Assembly: GCA_964517005.1 (NCBI GenBank)
Contig: CAZFAJ010000002.1
Coordinates: forward strand, 21,239 to 85,238
Reading direction: 5' to 3'
From: CAYVBJ01 sp964517005
Lineage (GTDB): Bacteria > Bacteroidota > Rhodothermia > Balneolales > Balneolaceae
Length of the DNA: 64,000 nt
Positions within the stretch are counted from its first letter, which is position 1. Every line of letters begins with the position of its first letter. The notes under the pieces are model-generated. The model did no database searches. It was not told the origin of the DNA and saw only the letters and a list, made by a program, of their open reading frames with translations. The translations under genes were made by a program, and so were the position numbers. Of the stretch, positions 1 to 8,826 are shown one piece after another.

Positions 1-35
1 AGAGCGTGAATAATCTGTTCTTTTTTTATACTCAT
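1..35 (-). CDS. Possible 5' end of a truncated minus-strand gene
   Basis: Reading the minus strand from the CAT at 33-35 gives an open start, MSIKKEQIIHAL, running off the left edge. The short lysine-rich opening is compatible with a TetR-type or other small cytosolic protein, but twelve residues cannot identify it. If real, it is divergent from gcvT and the two share the 36-345 intergenic region. There is no clear Shine-Dalgarno sequence. Confidence 0.3.
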   Translation of the reverse strand, partial: MSIKKEQIIHA

Positions 36-345
36 GAATTATGATTTTGGAGATATTTTTTTATTTGGAACTGTGTAAGATACTATTTTAAAGATGTAAA
101 TTAAACGGAATTGCTTTGGCAGCCCGTTCCAAAATCAGGCAACCTGAATCAGCTGTAAAAATACAATTCCGCCCTTCAGTTGATGAACTTAGAATTCATT
201 AGATTATCTGTTAACGGGTTCTTTAATAATCAACAGAAATGTGTACCTTTTGGAAACAGCGTATCAGGTAAATGATACGTGAAATATCATCGGAACTGAA
301 CTCTAAATCAGAAATATTCATACCGGATATTTCTTATATAAGTAT
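36..345. other. Intergenic region upstream of gcvT
   Basis: About 310 bp of AT-rich sequence without a supportable ORF. No glycine-riboswitch-like structure could be recognised before gcvT. The stretch presumably carries the gcvT promoter and, if the left-edge gene is real, a divergent promoter. No confident promoter boxes or hairpin terminator are visible. Confidence 0.4.
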
Positions 346-1443
346 ATGTTGAAACAGACACCTTTTTATAAAAAGCATGTTGCACTCGGCGGAAAATTAA
401 TTGACTTTGGCGGTTATGAAATGCCGGTACAATACCAGGGAATTAAGCAGGAGCACAATGCGGTGCGTAACTCTGCAGGACTTTTTGATGTTTCCCATAT
501 GGGTGAATTTCTTGTATGCGGGCCAAATGCAGAAAAACTGCTGCAATTTCTTACAATAAATGATGTTTCCCGGTTATCACCGGGAAAGGCTCAATACACA
601 GCCATGTGTTATGAAGATGGTGGTATTGCAGACGATTTGATCATCTACATGATTGAAGCCGAACACTACATGATGGTGGTAAATGCATCAAATATTGAGA
701 AGGACTGGAACTGGATAAACAGTAAAAATGATGCAGGAGCTATGCTCGTTGACGTTTCAGAAAAGACGGCACTGCTTGCACTGCAGGGTCCCGATTCCGT
801 TTCTCTGCTTAAGAAAATGACCAATACCGATATTGAACAAATAGGTTTTTACAATTTTGTAACCGGCTCTGTTGCCGGAGAAAGTGATATTATCATTTCG
901 GCTACAGGGTACACCGGTGAAAAGGGATTTGAACTATACATAGATACGGAAATATCAGATCCGTTGAAAATATGGGACGGACTGATGAAAGCCGGAAAAG
1001 ATTTTGGCCTTGAACCTGCCGGCCTCGGGGCAAGAGATACTCTTCGACTGGAAATGGGATTTGCACTTTATGGCAATGATATAACCAAAGATACCAACCC
1101 CCTTGAAGCGAGAATGGGGTGGCTGACAAAGCTGGATAAAGGTGATTTTATTGGCCGTGAAGCCCTTTTAAAGCAGAAAGAAGTGGGGATCACCAGGCGG
1201 CTGACGGGATTTGTGATGAGTGAAGAGAGACAAGTGCCCAGAAGCGGGTATGATATTTGTAATCCGGAAGGTAAAATTGCCGGCTTTGTAACAAGCGGAT
1301 CACAGTCTATTACCATGGGTAAAGGAATAGGCATGGGTTATATTGATGTTGACCATGCTGCAGACGGCTCGGATATACGAATATCCATCAGAAACAAATT
1401 GAAGGCTGCTACAGTACAAAAGCCACCTTTTATAGAGAAATAA
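346..1443 (+). CDS. gcvT: Glycine cleavage system T protein (aminomethyltransferase)
   Basis: Transfers the methylene group from the aminomethyl-lipoyl H protein to tetrahydrofolate and releases ammonia, as part of the cytosolic glycine cleavage system. The 365 residues match the usual family length. The N-terminal signature with FGGYEMPVQY and GLFDVSHMGE is intact. The folate-binding core has GYTGEKGFELY near residue 190 and GLGARDTLRLE at about 226-236, followed by the C-terminal barrel domain. The ATG at 346 gives the canonical N-terminus. gcvH and gcvP are not in the window, so gcvT is unlinked here, as in many Bacteroidota-type genomes. comB follows 23 bp downstream in the same direction and may be cotranscribed. 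Confidence 0.96.
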   Translation: MLKQTPFYKKHVALGGKLIDFGGYEMPVQYQGIKQEHNAVRNSAGLFDVSHMGEFLVCGPNAEKLLQFLTINDVSRLSPGKAQYTAMCYEDGGIADDLIIYMIEAEHYMMVVNASNIEKDWNWINSKNDAGAMLVDVSEKTALLALQGPDSVSLLKKMTNTDIEQIGFYNFVTGSVAGESDIIISATGYTGEKGFELYIDTEISDPLKIWDGLMKAGKDFGLEPAGLGARDTLRLEMGFALYGNDITKDTNPLEARMGWLTKLDKGDFIGREALLKQKEVGITRRLTGFVMSEERQVPRSGYDICNPEGKIAGFVTSGSQSITMGKGIGMGYIDVDHAADGSDIRISIRNKLKAATVQKPPFIEK

Positions 1444-1466
1444 CTAATTGACGCAGAAAAAGCCAT

Positions 1467-2207
1467 ATGGATAAGATCAGTAAACTGGATGTGTTTTTTT
1501 CAGCCCAGTCATTTCATGAAGATGAATTGCGAAATAAAATCGTCGTTGTTATTGATGTGCTAAGGGCATCGTCAACCATCATTACAGCATTGTTAAATGG
1601 AGCCAAAGGGATTATACCGGTCGATGACATGGCCGAAGCAAGCAGGATCTCACAGAGTGTGGATTCCGACAACTATCTGCTTTGCGGCGAAAAAGATGGG
1701 GAAAAAATTGAGGGGTACGACCTGGGGAATTCACCGCTTGAATATACTCCGGAAGTAATTGGCGGAAAAACAGTTATATTTAAAACCACAAATGGCACCA
1801 AAGCCATGAAAAAATCGGTAAATGCCGCGAATGTGTATGTGGCAGGTTTTTTAAATGTGAGTACGATTGTTGAAGAACTCCGGAAAACCGATACTGATAT
1901 TGTGCTTGTCTGTGCGGGATGGCAGGGGCGGCTTGCTCTTGAAGATATGCTGCTTTCAGGTAAAATCATCCATGAACTCGTGGATGGTCAGTTACATCCG
2001 GATGCACGGGACGGCGCCAAAGTTTCATTTGGTCTTTATGAAAAATTTGGACATGATATAGAATCCACAATATTAAGCTCAAATCACGCAGTCCGGTTGA
2101 AAGAGATTGTGGGGGATGAGGATACGATATACTGTTGCCAGATTAATACGACAGATGTTCTCCCTGTTTTAAAGGACGGAATAATTACCAATAAATATGG
2201 CGAATAA
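1467..2207 (+). CDS. comB: ComB family 2-phosphosulfolactate phosphatase
   Basis: Family members hydrolyse (2R)-phospho-3-sulfolactate to sulfolactate and phosphate. The reaction belongs to coenzyme M synthesis in archaea; bacterial homologues probably act in other sulfonate pathways. The 246-residue protein shows the ComB hallmarks VVIDVLRASSTI near residue 26, LLCGEKDGEKIEGYDLGNSP near 70, and TTNGTKAM near 107. The last 11 bp overlap the start of ftsK, which suggests translational coupling. No comA (phosphosulfolactate synthase) or comC homologue lies nearby, so the substrate in this organism is inferred from family only. A link to sulfonolipid or sulfolactate metabolism is possible but unproven. 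Confidence 0.85.
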   Translation: MDKISKLDVFFSAQSFHEDELRNKIVVVIDVLRASSTIITALLNGAKGIIPVDDMAEASRISQSVDSDNYLLCGEKDGEKIEGYDLGNSPLEYTPEVIGGKTVIFKTTNGTKAMKKSVNAANVYVAGFLNVSTIVEELRKTDTDIVLVCAGWQGRLALEDMLLSGKIIHELVDGQLHPDARDGAKVSFGLYEKFGHDIESTILSSNHAVRLKEIVGDEDTIYCCQINTTDVLPVLKDGIITNKYGE

Positions 2208-4686
2208 AAAGAAAAAAAGTGGTTTTCTGAACGGCCTGAGTTATAGCCGTAAAATGGAAATTGCCGGCATTCTGATTATGGGAATAGCCGGACTCCTTTT
2301 TTTATGTATCATTTCTTACAACCCGAATGATTACGGTATTGTAAAATCATTGCCCACTGAATCACTCTTTTCAATGGACCAGGGGCCGGCTCTGCGTGTA
2401 AGCAACTGGCTTGGGGTTGTAGGTGCCCATATCTCTTTTTTGTTTGTGCATGTCCTTTTCGGCTATGTAAGTGTTATTCTTTCCATTCTTCTCTTTATTT
2501 TTGGATGGTTTGTATTCCGGGATTTAAACCTGGCCCAGCTTACATGGCCGATCACGTTTGGTATCTGGTCGATGGTTTTATTATCAACCACAATCGGGTG
2601 GTTTCACAACCGGCTTGATTGGGAATCTGCAATATGGAGTGGGAATTCCGGAGTGGCTGTTGCCAGGATTATGCAAAATGTTACCGGTATTGGCTCAATT
2701 ATCATACTTTTTGTACTTCTGATTATAACCGGATTGATGCTTGTGGATCGCGACCTTCAAAAGACCGTTGATAAAATGAAATTGATGATTGCGAATGCCG
2801 GAGAGAAACTAAGGGAGAGCAAAGAGAATCGAGAAAGGAATAAAGCAGAAAAGGCCCGCATCAAGCAGCAGCAAAGGGCTGAGGCTAAAGAAAAAAGCGA
2901 ATATCAAACGCAAAAGAGTGTGAAAACGGCAGAACCGGCAGCTTCTATCGATGATATAGTAAACCGGTCGCAGCGTGAAGATGAAGCCCGTGAGAAACAA
3001 CGGAGACAAGAGGAAAATCAGCTGGAAAAGAAGCCGCCACGCGCAATCCTGGATAAGAGTAAAACCAATCCCGAATCTGAATCCGAACCGGTTGAAGATG
3101 ATGATGACGATGATGTTGAAATCTCTGTATATGTCGGCGAAGGCGATGAGGAAGCAGACAGCAGGGAGCTTGACCGGATAAACCGGGATAAGGCAAAAGA
3201 TGTGCCGGTGATAAAATATAAATTCCCCACGATAAGTCTTCTGGACAGTGCACCCAATGAAGGAAATGAGGTAGATCTTGAAGAGATCAAGGAGAATAAA
3301 AGAATTATTCTGGATAAACTGAAAAGGCATAAAATCGAAATACGGGGGATCAATGCGATTGTGGGGCCAACGGTTACGCTGTATGAGCTTGATCCTGCTC
3401 CGGATGTGAAAATCAGTAAAATCGAAAGTTATGCCAATGATCTCAAAATGGCTACGGCAGCTCACGGACTGAGAATTATTGCTCCTATCCCAGGCAGATC
3501 GGCTGTAGGAATTGAAGTTCCGAATAACACAAGGGAAACCGTCTATATAAAATCGGTAATCAACACCAAAAAATTTGTAGAAACCGATTTTGAACTTCCC
3601 GTTGCTTTTGGCAAGACGATTGAAAACGAAGTATTCATGATTGATCTGACCCGGATGCCTCACTTGCTGATTGCCGGTGCTACGGGTTCAGGTAAATCAG
3701 TGGGCATTAACACCATCATTACCTGCCTTCTTTACAAATGCCATCCGGATGATCTTAAATTTATTCTTGTCGATCCTAAGAAAATTGAACTCTCCCTCTA
3801 CAGGAATATTAAGCAACATTTCCTGGCAACCCTTCCGGATGCTGAAGAACCGATTATTACCGATACATCCCATGTTCTTGAAACCCTTGAAAGTGTGACC
3901 AAAGAGATGGATGAGCGTTATGATTTATTAAAGATGGCCATGGTACGTGATATAAGGGCATATAATGAAAAGTTTGATGCTGGAGAACTTGATGAGGAGC
4001 TTGGTCACCGGCATCTTCCATATATCGTGGTTATCATTGATGAACTTGCTGACCTGATGATGACAGCGGGTAAAAAAATTGAGGAACCGATTGCGAGACT
4101 GGCACAGCTTGCGAGGGCTATCGGAATTCACCTGGTAGTTGCCACACAACGCCCATCTGTTAATGTAATCACAGGTACGATCAAAGCAAACTTTCCCGCA
4201 AGGATTGCATACCAGGTAGCTTCCAAAGTGGATTCACGGACTATTCTTGATACCGGAGGGGCCGACCAGCTGATCGGACGCGGAGATATGCTTTTTTCGG
4301 GCGGCGGCGGCATGACCCGAATTCAGAATGCGTTTGTATCAACCGAAGAAGTTGAACGAATTACAGCTTTTATCGGAAATCAGCGAGGTTATCAGCAACC
4401 TTTTTACCTGCCTGTCGTTGAAGATGAGGAGAGCGGGATTCCCGATCCGCTTGATGATATTGATGAACTCTTTAAAGATGCGGCAAAAGTGGTTGTATTG
4501 CATCAGCAGGGATCTGTTTCTCTGCTTCAGCGCAAGCTGAAAATCGGTTATAACAGGGCGGGAAGAATTATTGATCAGCTGTACAATGCCGGTGTGGTTG
4601 GCCCTTACCAGGGTAGCACAGCCCGGGATGTTTTAATAGAAGAAGAGGAAGAACTGGATGAAATATTTAATGAACTTAACGTATAA
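2197..4686 (+). CDS. ftsK: DNA translocase FtsK/SpoIIIE
   Basis: Hexameric ATP-driven DNA pump at the division septum that clears chromosome termini. The 829 residues comprise about four N-terminal membrane segments within residues 22-185, a charged linker (about 190-340) with an acidic DDDDDD run, and the alpha/beta motor. The motor has Walker A GATGSGKS at 494-501 and Walker B IIDE ending at D615-E616. The C-terminal winged-helix gamma domain (about 755-815, containing LLQRKLKIGYNRAGRIIDQL) recognises the orienting KOPS-type sequences in known FtsK. The ATG at 2197 lies inside the end of comB. The 3' end overlaps lolA by 29 bp. Confidence 0.96.
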   Translation: MANKKKKSGFLNGLSYSRKMEIAGILIMGIAGLLFLCIISYNPNDYGIVKSLPTESLFSMDQGPALRVSNWLGVVGAHISFLFVHVLFGYVSVILSILLFIFGWFVFRDLNLAQLTWPITFGIWSMVLLSTTIGWFHNRLDWESAIWSGNSGVAVARIMQNVTGIGSIIILFVLLIITGLMLVDRDLQKTVDKMKLMIANAGEKLRESKENRERNKAEKARIKQQQRAEAKEKSEYQTQKSVKTAEPAASIDDIVNRSQREDEAREKQRRQEENQLEKKPPRAILDKSKTNPESESEPVEDDDDDDVEISVYVGEGDEEADSRELDRINRDKAKDVPVIKYKFPTISLLDSAPNEGNEVDLEEIKENKRIILDKLKRHKIEIRGINAIVGPTVTLYELDPAPDVKISKIESYANDLKMATAAHGLRIIAPIPGRSAVGIEVPNNTRETVYIKSVINTKKFVETDFELPVAFGKTIENEVFMIDLTRMPHLLIAGATGSGKSVGINTIITCLLYKCHPDDLKFILVDPKKIELSLYRNIKQHFLATLPDAEEPIITDTSHVLETLESVTKEMDERYDLLKMAMVRDIRAYNEKFDAGELDEELGHRHLPYIVVIIDELADLMMTAGKKIEEPIARLAQLARAIGIHLVVATQRPSVNVITGTIKANFPARIAYQVASKVDSRTILDTGGADQLIGRGDMLFSGGGGMTRIQNAFVSTEEVERITAFIGNQRGYQQPFYLPVVEDEESGIPDPLDDIDELFKDAAKVVVLHQQGSVSLLQRKLKIGYNRAGRIIDQLYNAGVVGPYQGSTARDVLIEEEEELDEIFNELNV

Positions 4687-5308
4687 TCAATTTTTCATAT
4701 GGCTGCTGATCAGCTGTTCGTTCAGTTTTGTTGCTTTAGATTTGGGTGCACAAACTCCCCGGTTTGACGAGTTAAAATCAAAATTTGAAACCGGACAAAT
4801 ATTTTCGGCAGACTTCCGGCACCAGTACAACGATGCTTTTACCGGTGAGCAAACGGTTACCGAAGGAAAGATCTGGATTGGCAAAGAGAAGTACCGGATA
4901 GAGGCTGATAACCAGGTTATGGTGGTCAACGGGGATCTTTCAAAAGTCTACAACCGTACACGCAACCGGCTGATCATCAGCCCCTATATCGAAGAAGAGG
5001 ATGATTATGCACCCTCCAGAATGTTACAGGGTGTGGATGATTCGTATATTGTCAGTGAGAAAAGCAGCGATAGCGGGAATCCGGTTATTTTGCTCGAAAA
5101 CGAAGATCTCTTTGCTGTATTTGAGCAGGTGCAGATAACAGTTGACACAGAGGGAATGCCCCGCGAAATCGAAGCATTTGACCAGGCAGAAAACAGATTG
5201 GTAACGCAGTTCAATAATGGCAGATTTATTGACCGGGAAAATTCAATATTTGAAATGGATGTTTCCGGATCCGCTGAAATCATCGACCTGCGACACGAAA
5301 GCCCATGA
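4658..5308 (+). CDS. lolA: LolA-like outer-membrane lipoprotein carrier protein
   Basis: Periplasmic chaperone that carries lipoproteins from the inner-membrane LolCDE complex to the outer membrane. The 216-residue sequence has an N-terminal signal segment ending near LDLGAQ (about residue 32). It then has the LolA-type half-barrel pattern: FSADFRHQY, a GKIWIGKEKYRIE strand pair, and NGDLSKVYNRTRNRLI. Immediately downstream of ftsK is a frequent Bacteroidota location. Start choice is ATG 4658 or ATG 4670; either keeps the signal peptide. The 3' end overlaps the next gene through ATGA. The match is by overall pattern, since LolA sequences diverge strongly. Confidence 0.82.
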   Translation: MKYLMNLTYNQFFIWLLISCSFSFVALDLGAQTPRFDELKSKFETGQIFSADFRHQYNDAFTGEQTVTEGKIWIGKEKYRIEADNQVMVVNGDLSKVYNRTRNRLIISPYIEEEDDYAPSRMLQGVDDSYIVSEKSSDSGNPVILLENEDLFAVFEQVQITVDTEGMPREIEAFDQAENRLVTQFNNGRFIDRENSIFEMDVSGSAEIIDLRHESP

Positions 5309-6297
5309 CAAAACGAGTTCTGAACATCGTTGTATCTATCATTGTTGCGGCGATGTTTTTTTGGCTTGCTTTCCGGTCGGTTCCGCTGCAGGAACTCTGG
5401 CACCAGATAAAGACAATATCCATTTGGTGGATAGCACCTTTTATTGTTGTTACACTATTAAGCCATTTTATTCGTGCTGAACGATGGAGGCTCCTCTTTC
5501 CAAAAGAGTGGAGATTGAGACGTTCAACCCTGTTTGCCGGGGTTATGCTGGGATATTTTTTAAATAATCTTGTACCGAGACTCGGAGAAATTTCGCGCCC
5601 GGTTTACGTTGCCAGGCAGCATGGGCTGAGTAAGAGTAATATGATTGGCACAATTGTTCTTGAGCGTCTCATCGATATTATAACAATGCTCGCAATTTTT
5701 TTATTGACAATTTTTTTTATTGTGCGGGATACGGATCTTGTCATGCGGGTTTTTGGTACTGAAAACTGGATGTGGTATCACTATGCAGCAATTCCGGCCG
5801 TAATACTCTTGATTGTAGCCGGAATTCTGCTATTTTACAGACTGCTTTTAGGTTTCGAGAAAAAAAACCGGTTAAAAAACCCATTCCTTCAAAAATTTAC
5901 AGAAGCGGCGAAGTCGTTTGGAAAAGGGATGGTATCAGTAAGAAATATCAGTCACTGGCCACGGTTTTTATTTTTAACGGCAGCAATATGGTTCGGATAC
6001 ATCGTTATGACTTATCTGCCTTTTTACATGTTTGATCTGACGGCTGAATACGATCTTACACTGGCAAGTGCGCTTGTAATTACGGTAATATCATCTATAG
6101 GAATCACAATCCCGACTCCTGCAGGTCTGGGAAGTTATCACTTGTTTGTGCAGCAGGCCATGTGGCTGATATATGGTGTACCCCTCGTAACCGGACTCGC
6201 TTATGCAACGGTGACACATGCATCCATGATGTTACTGATATTTATTGCAGGACCGGTTTCTTTATGGTGGGATAAATTTTATACACTGAAGAGCTGA
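5305..6297 (+). CDS. Lysylphosphatidylglycerol synthase TM-region / UPF0104 membrane protein
   Basis: Polytopic inner-membrane protein of 330 residues with about eight hydrophobic segments. It resembles the LPG_synthase_TM (UPF0104) family: an opening segment with WLAFRSVPLQELW, FRAERW-type HFIRAERWRLLF, NNLVPRLGEISRPVYV near residue 90, TIVLERLIDI, and a late IPTPAGLGSYHLFVQQA motif. Homologues are flippase-like, but the substrate here is unknown. There is no LPG synthase catalytic domain. The ATG overlaps the lolA stop by 4 bp, so the two are probably translationally coupled and may both serve the envelope. Confidence 0.85.
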   Translation: MTKRVLNIVVSIIVAAMFFWLAFRSVPLQELWHQIKTISIWWIAPFIVVTLLSHFIRAERWRLLFPKEWRLRRSTLFAGVMLGYFLNNLVPRLGEISRPVYVARQHGLSKSNMIGTIVLERLIDIITMLAIFLLTIFFIVRDTDLVMRVFGTENWMWYHYAAIPAVILLIVAGILLFYRLLLGFEKKNRLKNPFLQKFTEAAKSFGKGMVSVRNISHWPRFLFLTAAIWFGYIVMTYLPFYMFDLTAEYDLTLASALVITVISSIGITIPTPAGLGSYHLFVQQAMWLIYGVPLVTGLAYATVTHASMMLLIFIAGPVSLWWDKFYTLKS

Positions 6298-6434
6298 TAA
6301 GTATGTTTTTGGGTCTGCATAAGAGGTCGGCCTGAACCTATTTTTTTATTTTGATTTTTTTGAATCTGTAATAGTGTCTTTTTTTATTAAATTCATACCT
6401 TTAAGTGTTTTATGAAATGCGTCTACAAAACTCA

Positions 6435-8168
6435 ATGAACCTCAAATATACCCTCATTTTACTGCTTCTTTCTTCTCTTTTTTCAATGAATCCCGCTTTG
6501 GCTCAGGATGCTGAAGGGCAGCAGGAATCCCAACAATCACTTTTACCTGAAATTGATCCGCAGGATATTGAGATCAGGAGTCAGTTTACGGCAAGGTTTC
6601 CGGGCCTGCGCAGGCAGCCTATTCTGGGAATGAATCCAAGGCCCAGAGTATACCAGATCGATCCCGGCCGCATGCCGTTTATCGAATCTTATAATCAGGT
6701 TATGGCTTCTTTGCCTGTCGGCATGCTCAGCCGGCCGGAAGTACCGGAAATAAAACTGCTCCCCTATGCGGATTCAAATCATGGTTTTTTCAGAGGTGGC
6801 TTTGGCAATTACACGTCACCTGAATCTGAATTATTTGCCATGACCAATATTGGAAAAAATAACTGGATCTCCGTAAATGCGGATTATCAATCAACAAATG
6901 GGCACCTGGACAATCAGGAAAGCTCCTTCCGTTTCTTTAACGGGGATGTTTCATACCTGGGCCGAATAACGGATAAAGTGTTGCTTGAGACACAGGTTGG
7001 ATTTTTTAATAATTTTAATCACTTACCTTCAGTAGAAGGAGTGGGTACTGTTGCGGATTTCGGAACGGCCAGAAATGAATATGAGGGAATAACTTTCCGT
7101 ACGGCCGTCCGGAATAGCGTGAATACAGTTGAGGGATGGGAGGCGTCTGTTAATGGTTTTGTGCATTCAATTGATCTTTTGGCTGATCCGCAGTTTCTGA
7201 GTACGGCTGCCGATGAATGGGGAATAAGGGCAGATGGACAAAGAGAATGGGCAGGCAACCGGCTGAATGAAACGTTTAACATAAAGGCTGATCTTCAGGT
7301 GGGAAGTGTAGATCAAACCGTTACCGGCGGATCTGAGTCATGGAGTGTTGCAGGTTTCAGCGGAGGATATCAGCGGCTATTTAATTATAAAACAAATGTT
7401 GTTGCGGATATCGGGTTTTATCACGTGAGCGATGCAGTTGAGAATTCAACTTTTTATCTGGCCCCGAAAATCGGCGTTACACATTCACTTTTCAACGGAC
7501 TAAAAATACGTGGTGAAGCTTCAGGACTGCCGGAACACAGAAGTTTGATGGATTATCTCAGGGAAAATCGTTTTCTTTCACAAAATACGGAACTTCAGCA
7601 CTCTTATACAGTGGAACTGCTTGGCGAATTGGTTATTGAGCCAGTGCAGGGAACTCTGGTGAGAGGTGGTGTCAGTTACAGGGATATTGATAATTATGCT
7701 TTTTATTCACGTGAAGTTGAATCCGACATAACAGGTACCTTTAATACTTTTTACACTCTGAATTATCAGGATGCAACGGATTTTAAAATATTTGCCGGAG
7801 TTAGTCAGCAGATAGTAAGTAATGTATTTTGGCTTGATGCAGATGGCCACTGGCGGCGGCCGGAACTATCCAATGGCGACGATATACCTTTTGAGGAGTC
7901 TTTTACCCTTCGAAGTGCACTGTCATTCCGGCCGGTGGAAAGATTGTTGTTTGAAGGCTGGGGCGAATTTGTCGGATCGCGTGAAAATCCGGCGGGTTCA
8001 GACCTGGATTCATTTTTACTGCTCGGAACAAGGCTGGAACTTACGGTAACGAACAGAATCGGAGTCTATGGAAAAATCGTAAACCTGCTGAATCAGGAGT
8101 ACGAAATCTGGCAGGGTTATGAAGAAAGAGATTTTCAGGCAGTTGCAGGAATAACGATTATCTTTTAG
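6435..8168 (+). CDS. Outer-membrane beta-barrel (TonB-receptor-like) protein
   Basis: A signal peptide, LLLLSSLFSMNPALAQ, precedes a Pro/Gln-rich N-terminal region and a long series of alternating amphipathic strands ending in a terminal aromatic strand (AVAGITIIF), typical of outer-membrane barrels. I chose the ATG at 6435 because it gives a compact signal peptide. The frame also has an ATG at 6417 and a GTG at 6405. The barrel part resembles TonB-dependent receptors (GLKIRGEASG, GVYGKIVNLLNQEYEIWQGY), but I see no clear plug domain or CarboxypepD-like domain. It leads a run of six genes through to tonB at 11728, so it may be the outer-membrane partner of that ExbBD-TonB system. The ligand is unknown. 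Confidence 0.72.
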   Translation: MNLKYTLILLLLSSLFSMNPALAQDAEGQQESQQSLLPEIDPQDIEIRSQFTARFPGLRRQPILGMNPRPRVYQIDPGRMPFIESYNQVMASLPVGMLSRPEVPEIKLLPYADSNHGFFRGGFGNYTSPESELFAMTNIGKNNWISVNADYQSTNGHLDNQESSFRFFNGDVSYLGRITDKVLLETQVGFFNNFNHLPSVEGVGTVADFGTARNEYEGITFRTAVRNSVNTVEGWEASVNGFVHSIDLLADPQFLSTAADEWGIRADGQREWAGNRLNETFNIKADLQVGSVDQTVTGGSESWSVAGFSGGYQRLFNYKTNVVADIGFYHVSDAVENSTFYLAPKIGVTHSLFNGLKIRGEASGLPEHRSLMDYLRENRFLSQNTELQHSYTVELLGELVIEPVQGTLVRGGVSYRDIDNYAFYSREVESDITGTFNTFYTLNYQDATDFKIFAGVSQQIVSNVFWLDADGHWRRPELSNGDDIPFEESFTLRSALSFRPVERLLFEGWGEFVGSRENPAGSDLDSFLLLGTRLELTVTNRIGVYGKIVNLLNQEYEIWQGYEERDFQAVAGITIIF

Positions 8169-8176
8169 ATCAGGTA

Positions 8177-8380
8177 ATGGAAAAGATTTTTATAAAAGCG
8201 TTTAAGGAAACAATCCGTGAAGAAATAATAAATAACAACACGGTACAGATTGATGGATTTGGCCGATTCGAAAAGAAACATCAAAATCAGCGTCAGAAAA
8301 AATTCGAAAATGGCAGAATCGTACTGTTGCCACCGCGCGACAAGATAACTTTCAGTTCGGAAATCACAGAGAAACCATGA
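8177..8380 (+). CDS. Small HU/IHF-like protein
   Basis: The 67-residue protein matches the beta-arm part of HU family DNA-binding proteins: NNNTVQIDGFGRFEKKHQNQ, then a lysine-rich arm and LLPPRDKITFSSE. It is shorter than the usual 90 residues, with the first helix reduced. It therefore looks like an HU-related module rather than a standard chromosomal HU. It starts 8 bp after the barrel gene and overlaps the next gene by 4 bp. DNA binding is inferred from the fold. The HU-like units associated with bacterial SPOR proteins (HU-CCDC81 type) are an alternative class. Confidence 0.72.
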   Translation: MEKIFIKAFKETIREEIINNNTVQIDGFGRFEKKHQNQRQKKFENGRIVLLPPRDKITFSSEITEKP

Positions 8381-8726
8381 AGATAGAAAAACAGCAGTTA
8401 ATCGAATTACTGGTTGTAAAAACGGGATTGGATCAAAAATCTATTGAAAAACAACTTGATGAACTTGTGGGGAGAATCAGGGATGCGGCAGACAGGGGCA
8501 AAGCCCTGGAAGTGAAAGGATTTGGCCTGTTCTATTACTCTGAAACCGGCGATCTGAAGTTTGATCCGTCTGAAGAGTTTAAAACAGAGGTCAATTTTAA
8601 ATATACCGGAATGGAGCCCATCGAAGTGCAGGAAGCACATGCTGCTGCGGGAGTTGATGAGATTATTACCGGAGATGAACCTAACGCGGAGATCAGTGAA
8701 GAAGTAGAAGATGAAGATATATGGGG
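8377..8726 (+). CDS. N-terminal part of HU-like/SPOR membrane protein (cut by assembly gap)
   Basis: About 116 residues are readable before the N run. An HU-CCDC81-like segment (KIEKQQLIELLVVKTGLDQK, then ALEVKGFGLFYY) is followed by an acidic linker. The sequence after the gap continues in another frame relative to the 100 Ns and encodes an acidic linker, a membrane span and a SPOR domain. Because the gap length is conventional, the two parts are most simply one gene, 8377-9734. HU-like plus SPOR architecture is known in Bacteroidota. The ATG overlaps the preceding HU-like gene's stop (ATGA). Confidence 0.75.
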
Positions 8727-8826
8727 NNNNNNNNNNNNNNNNNNNNNNNNNNNNNNNNNNNNNNNNNNNNNNNNNNNNNNNNNNNNNNNNNNNNNNNNNN
8801 NNNNNNNNNNNNNNNNNNNNNNNNNN
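8727..8826. other. Assembly gap (100 N)
   Basis: One hundred N bases of undetermined true length inside the HU-like/SPOR gene. The flanking codons are acidic and repetitive (Glu/Asp-rich), which may explain the assembly break. Confidence 0.98.

Noticed and set aside
36..345. Glycine riboswitch before gcvT
   Set aside because: No recognisable aptamer core or paired stems were found in the 310-bp leader.
2809..3663. Long minus-strand ORF opposite ftsK
   Set aside because: It lies entirely within ftsK on the other strand, and its translation is rich in Phe/Ile/Arg from antisense of charged codons. It is a shadow of the real gene.
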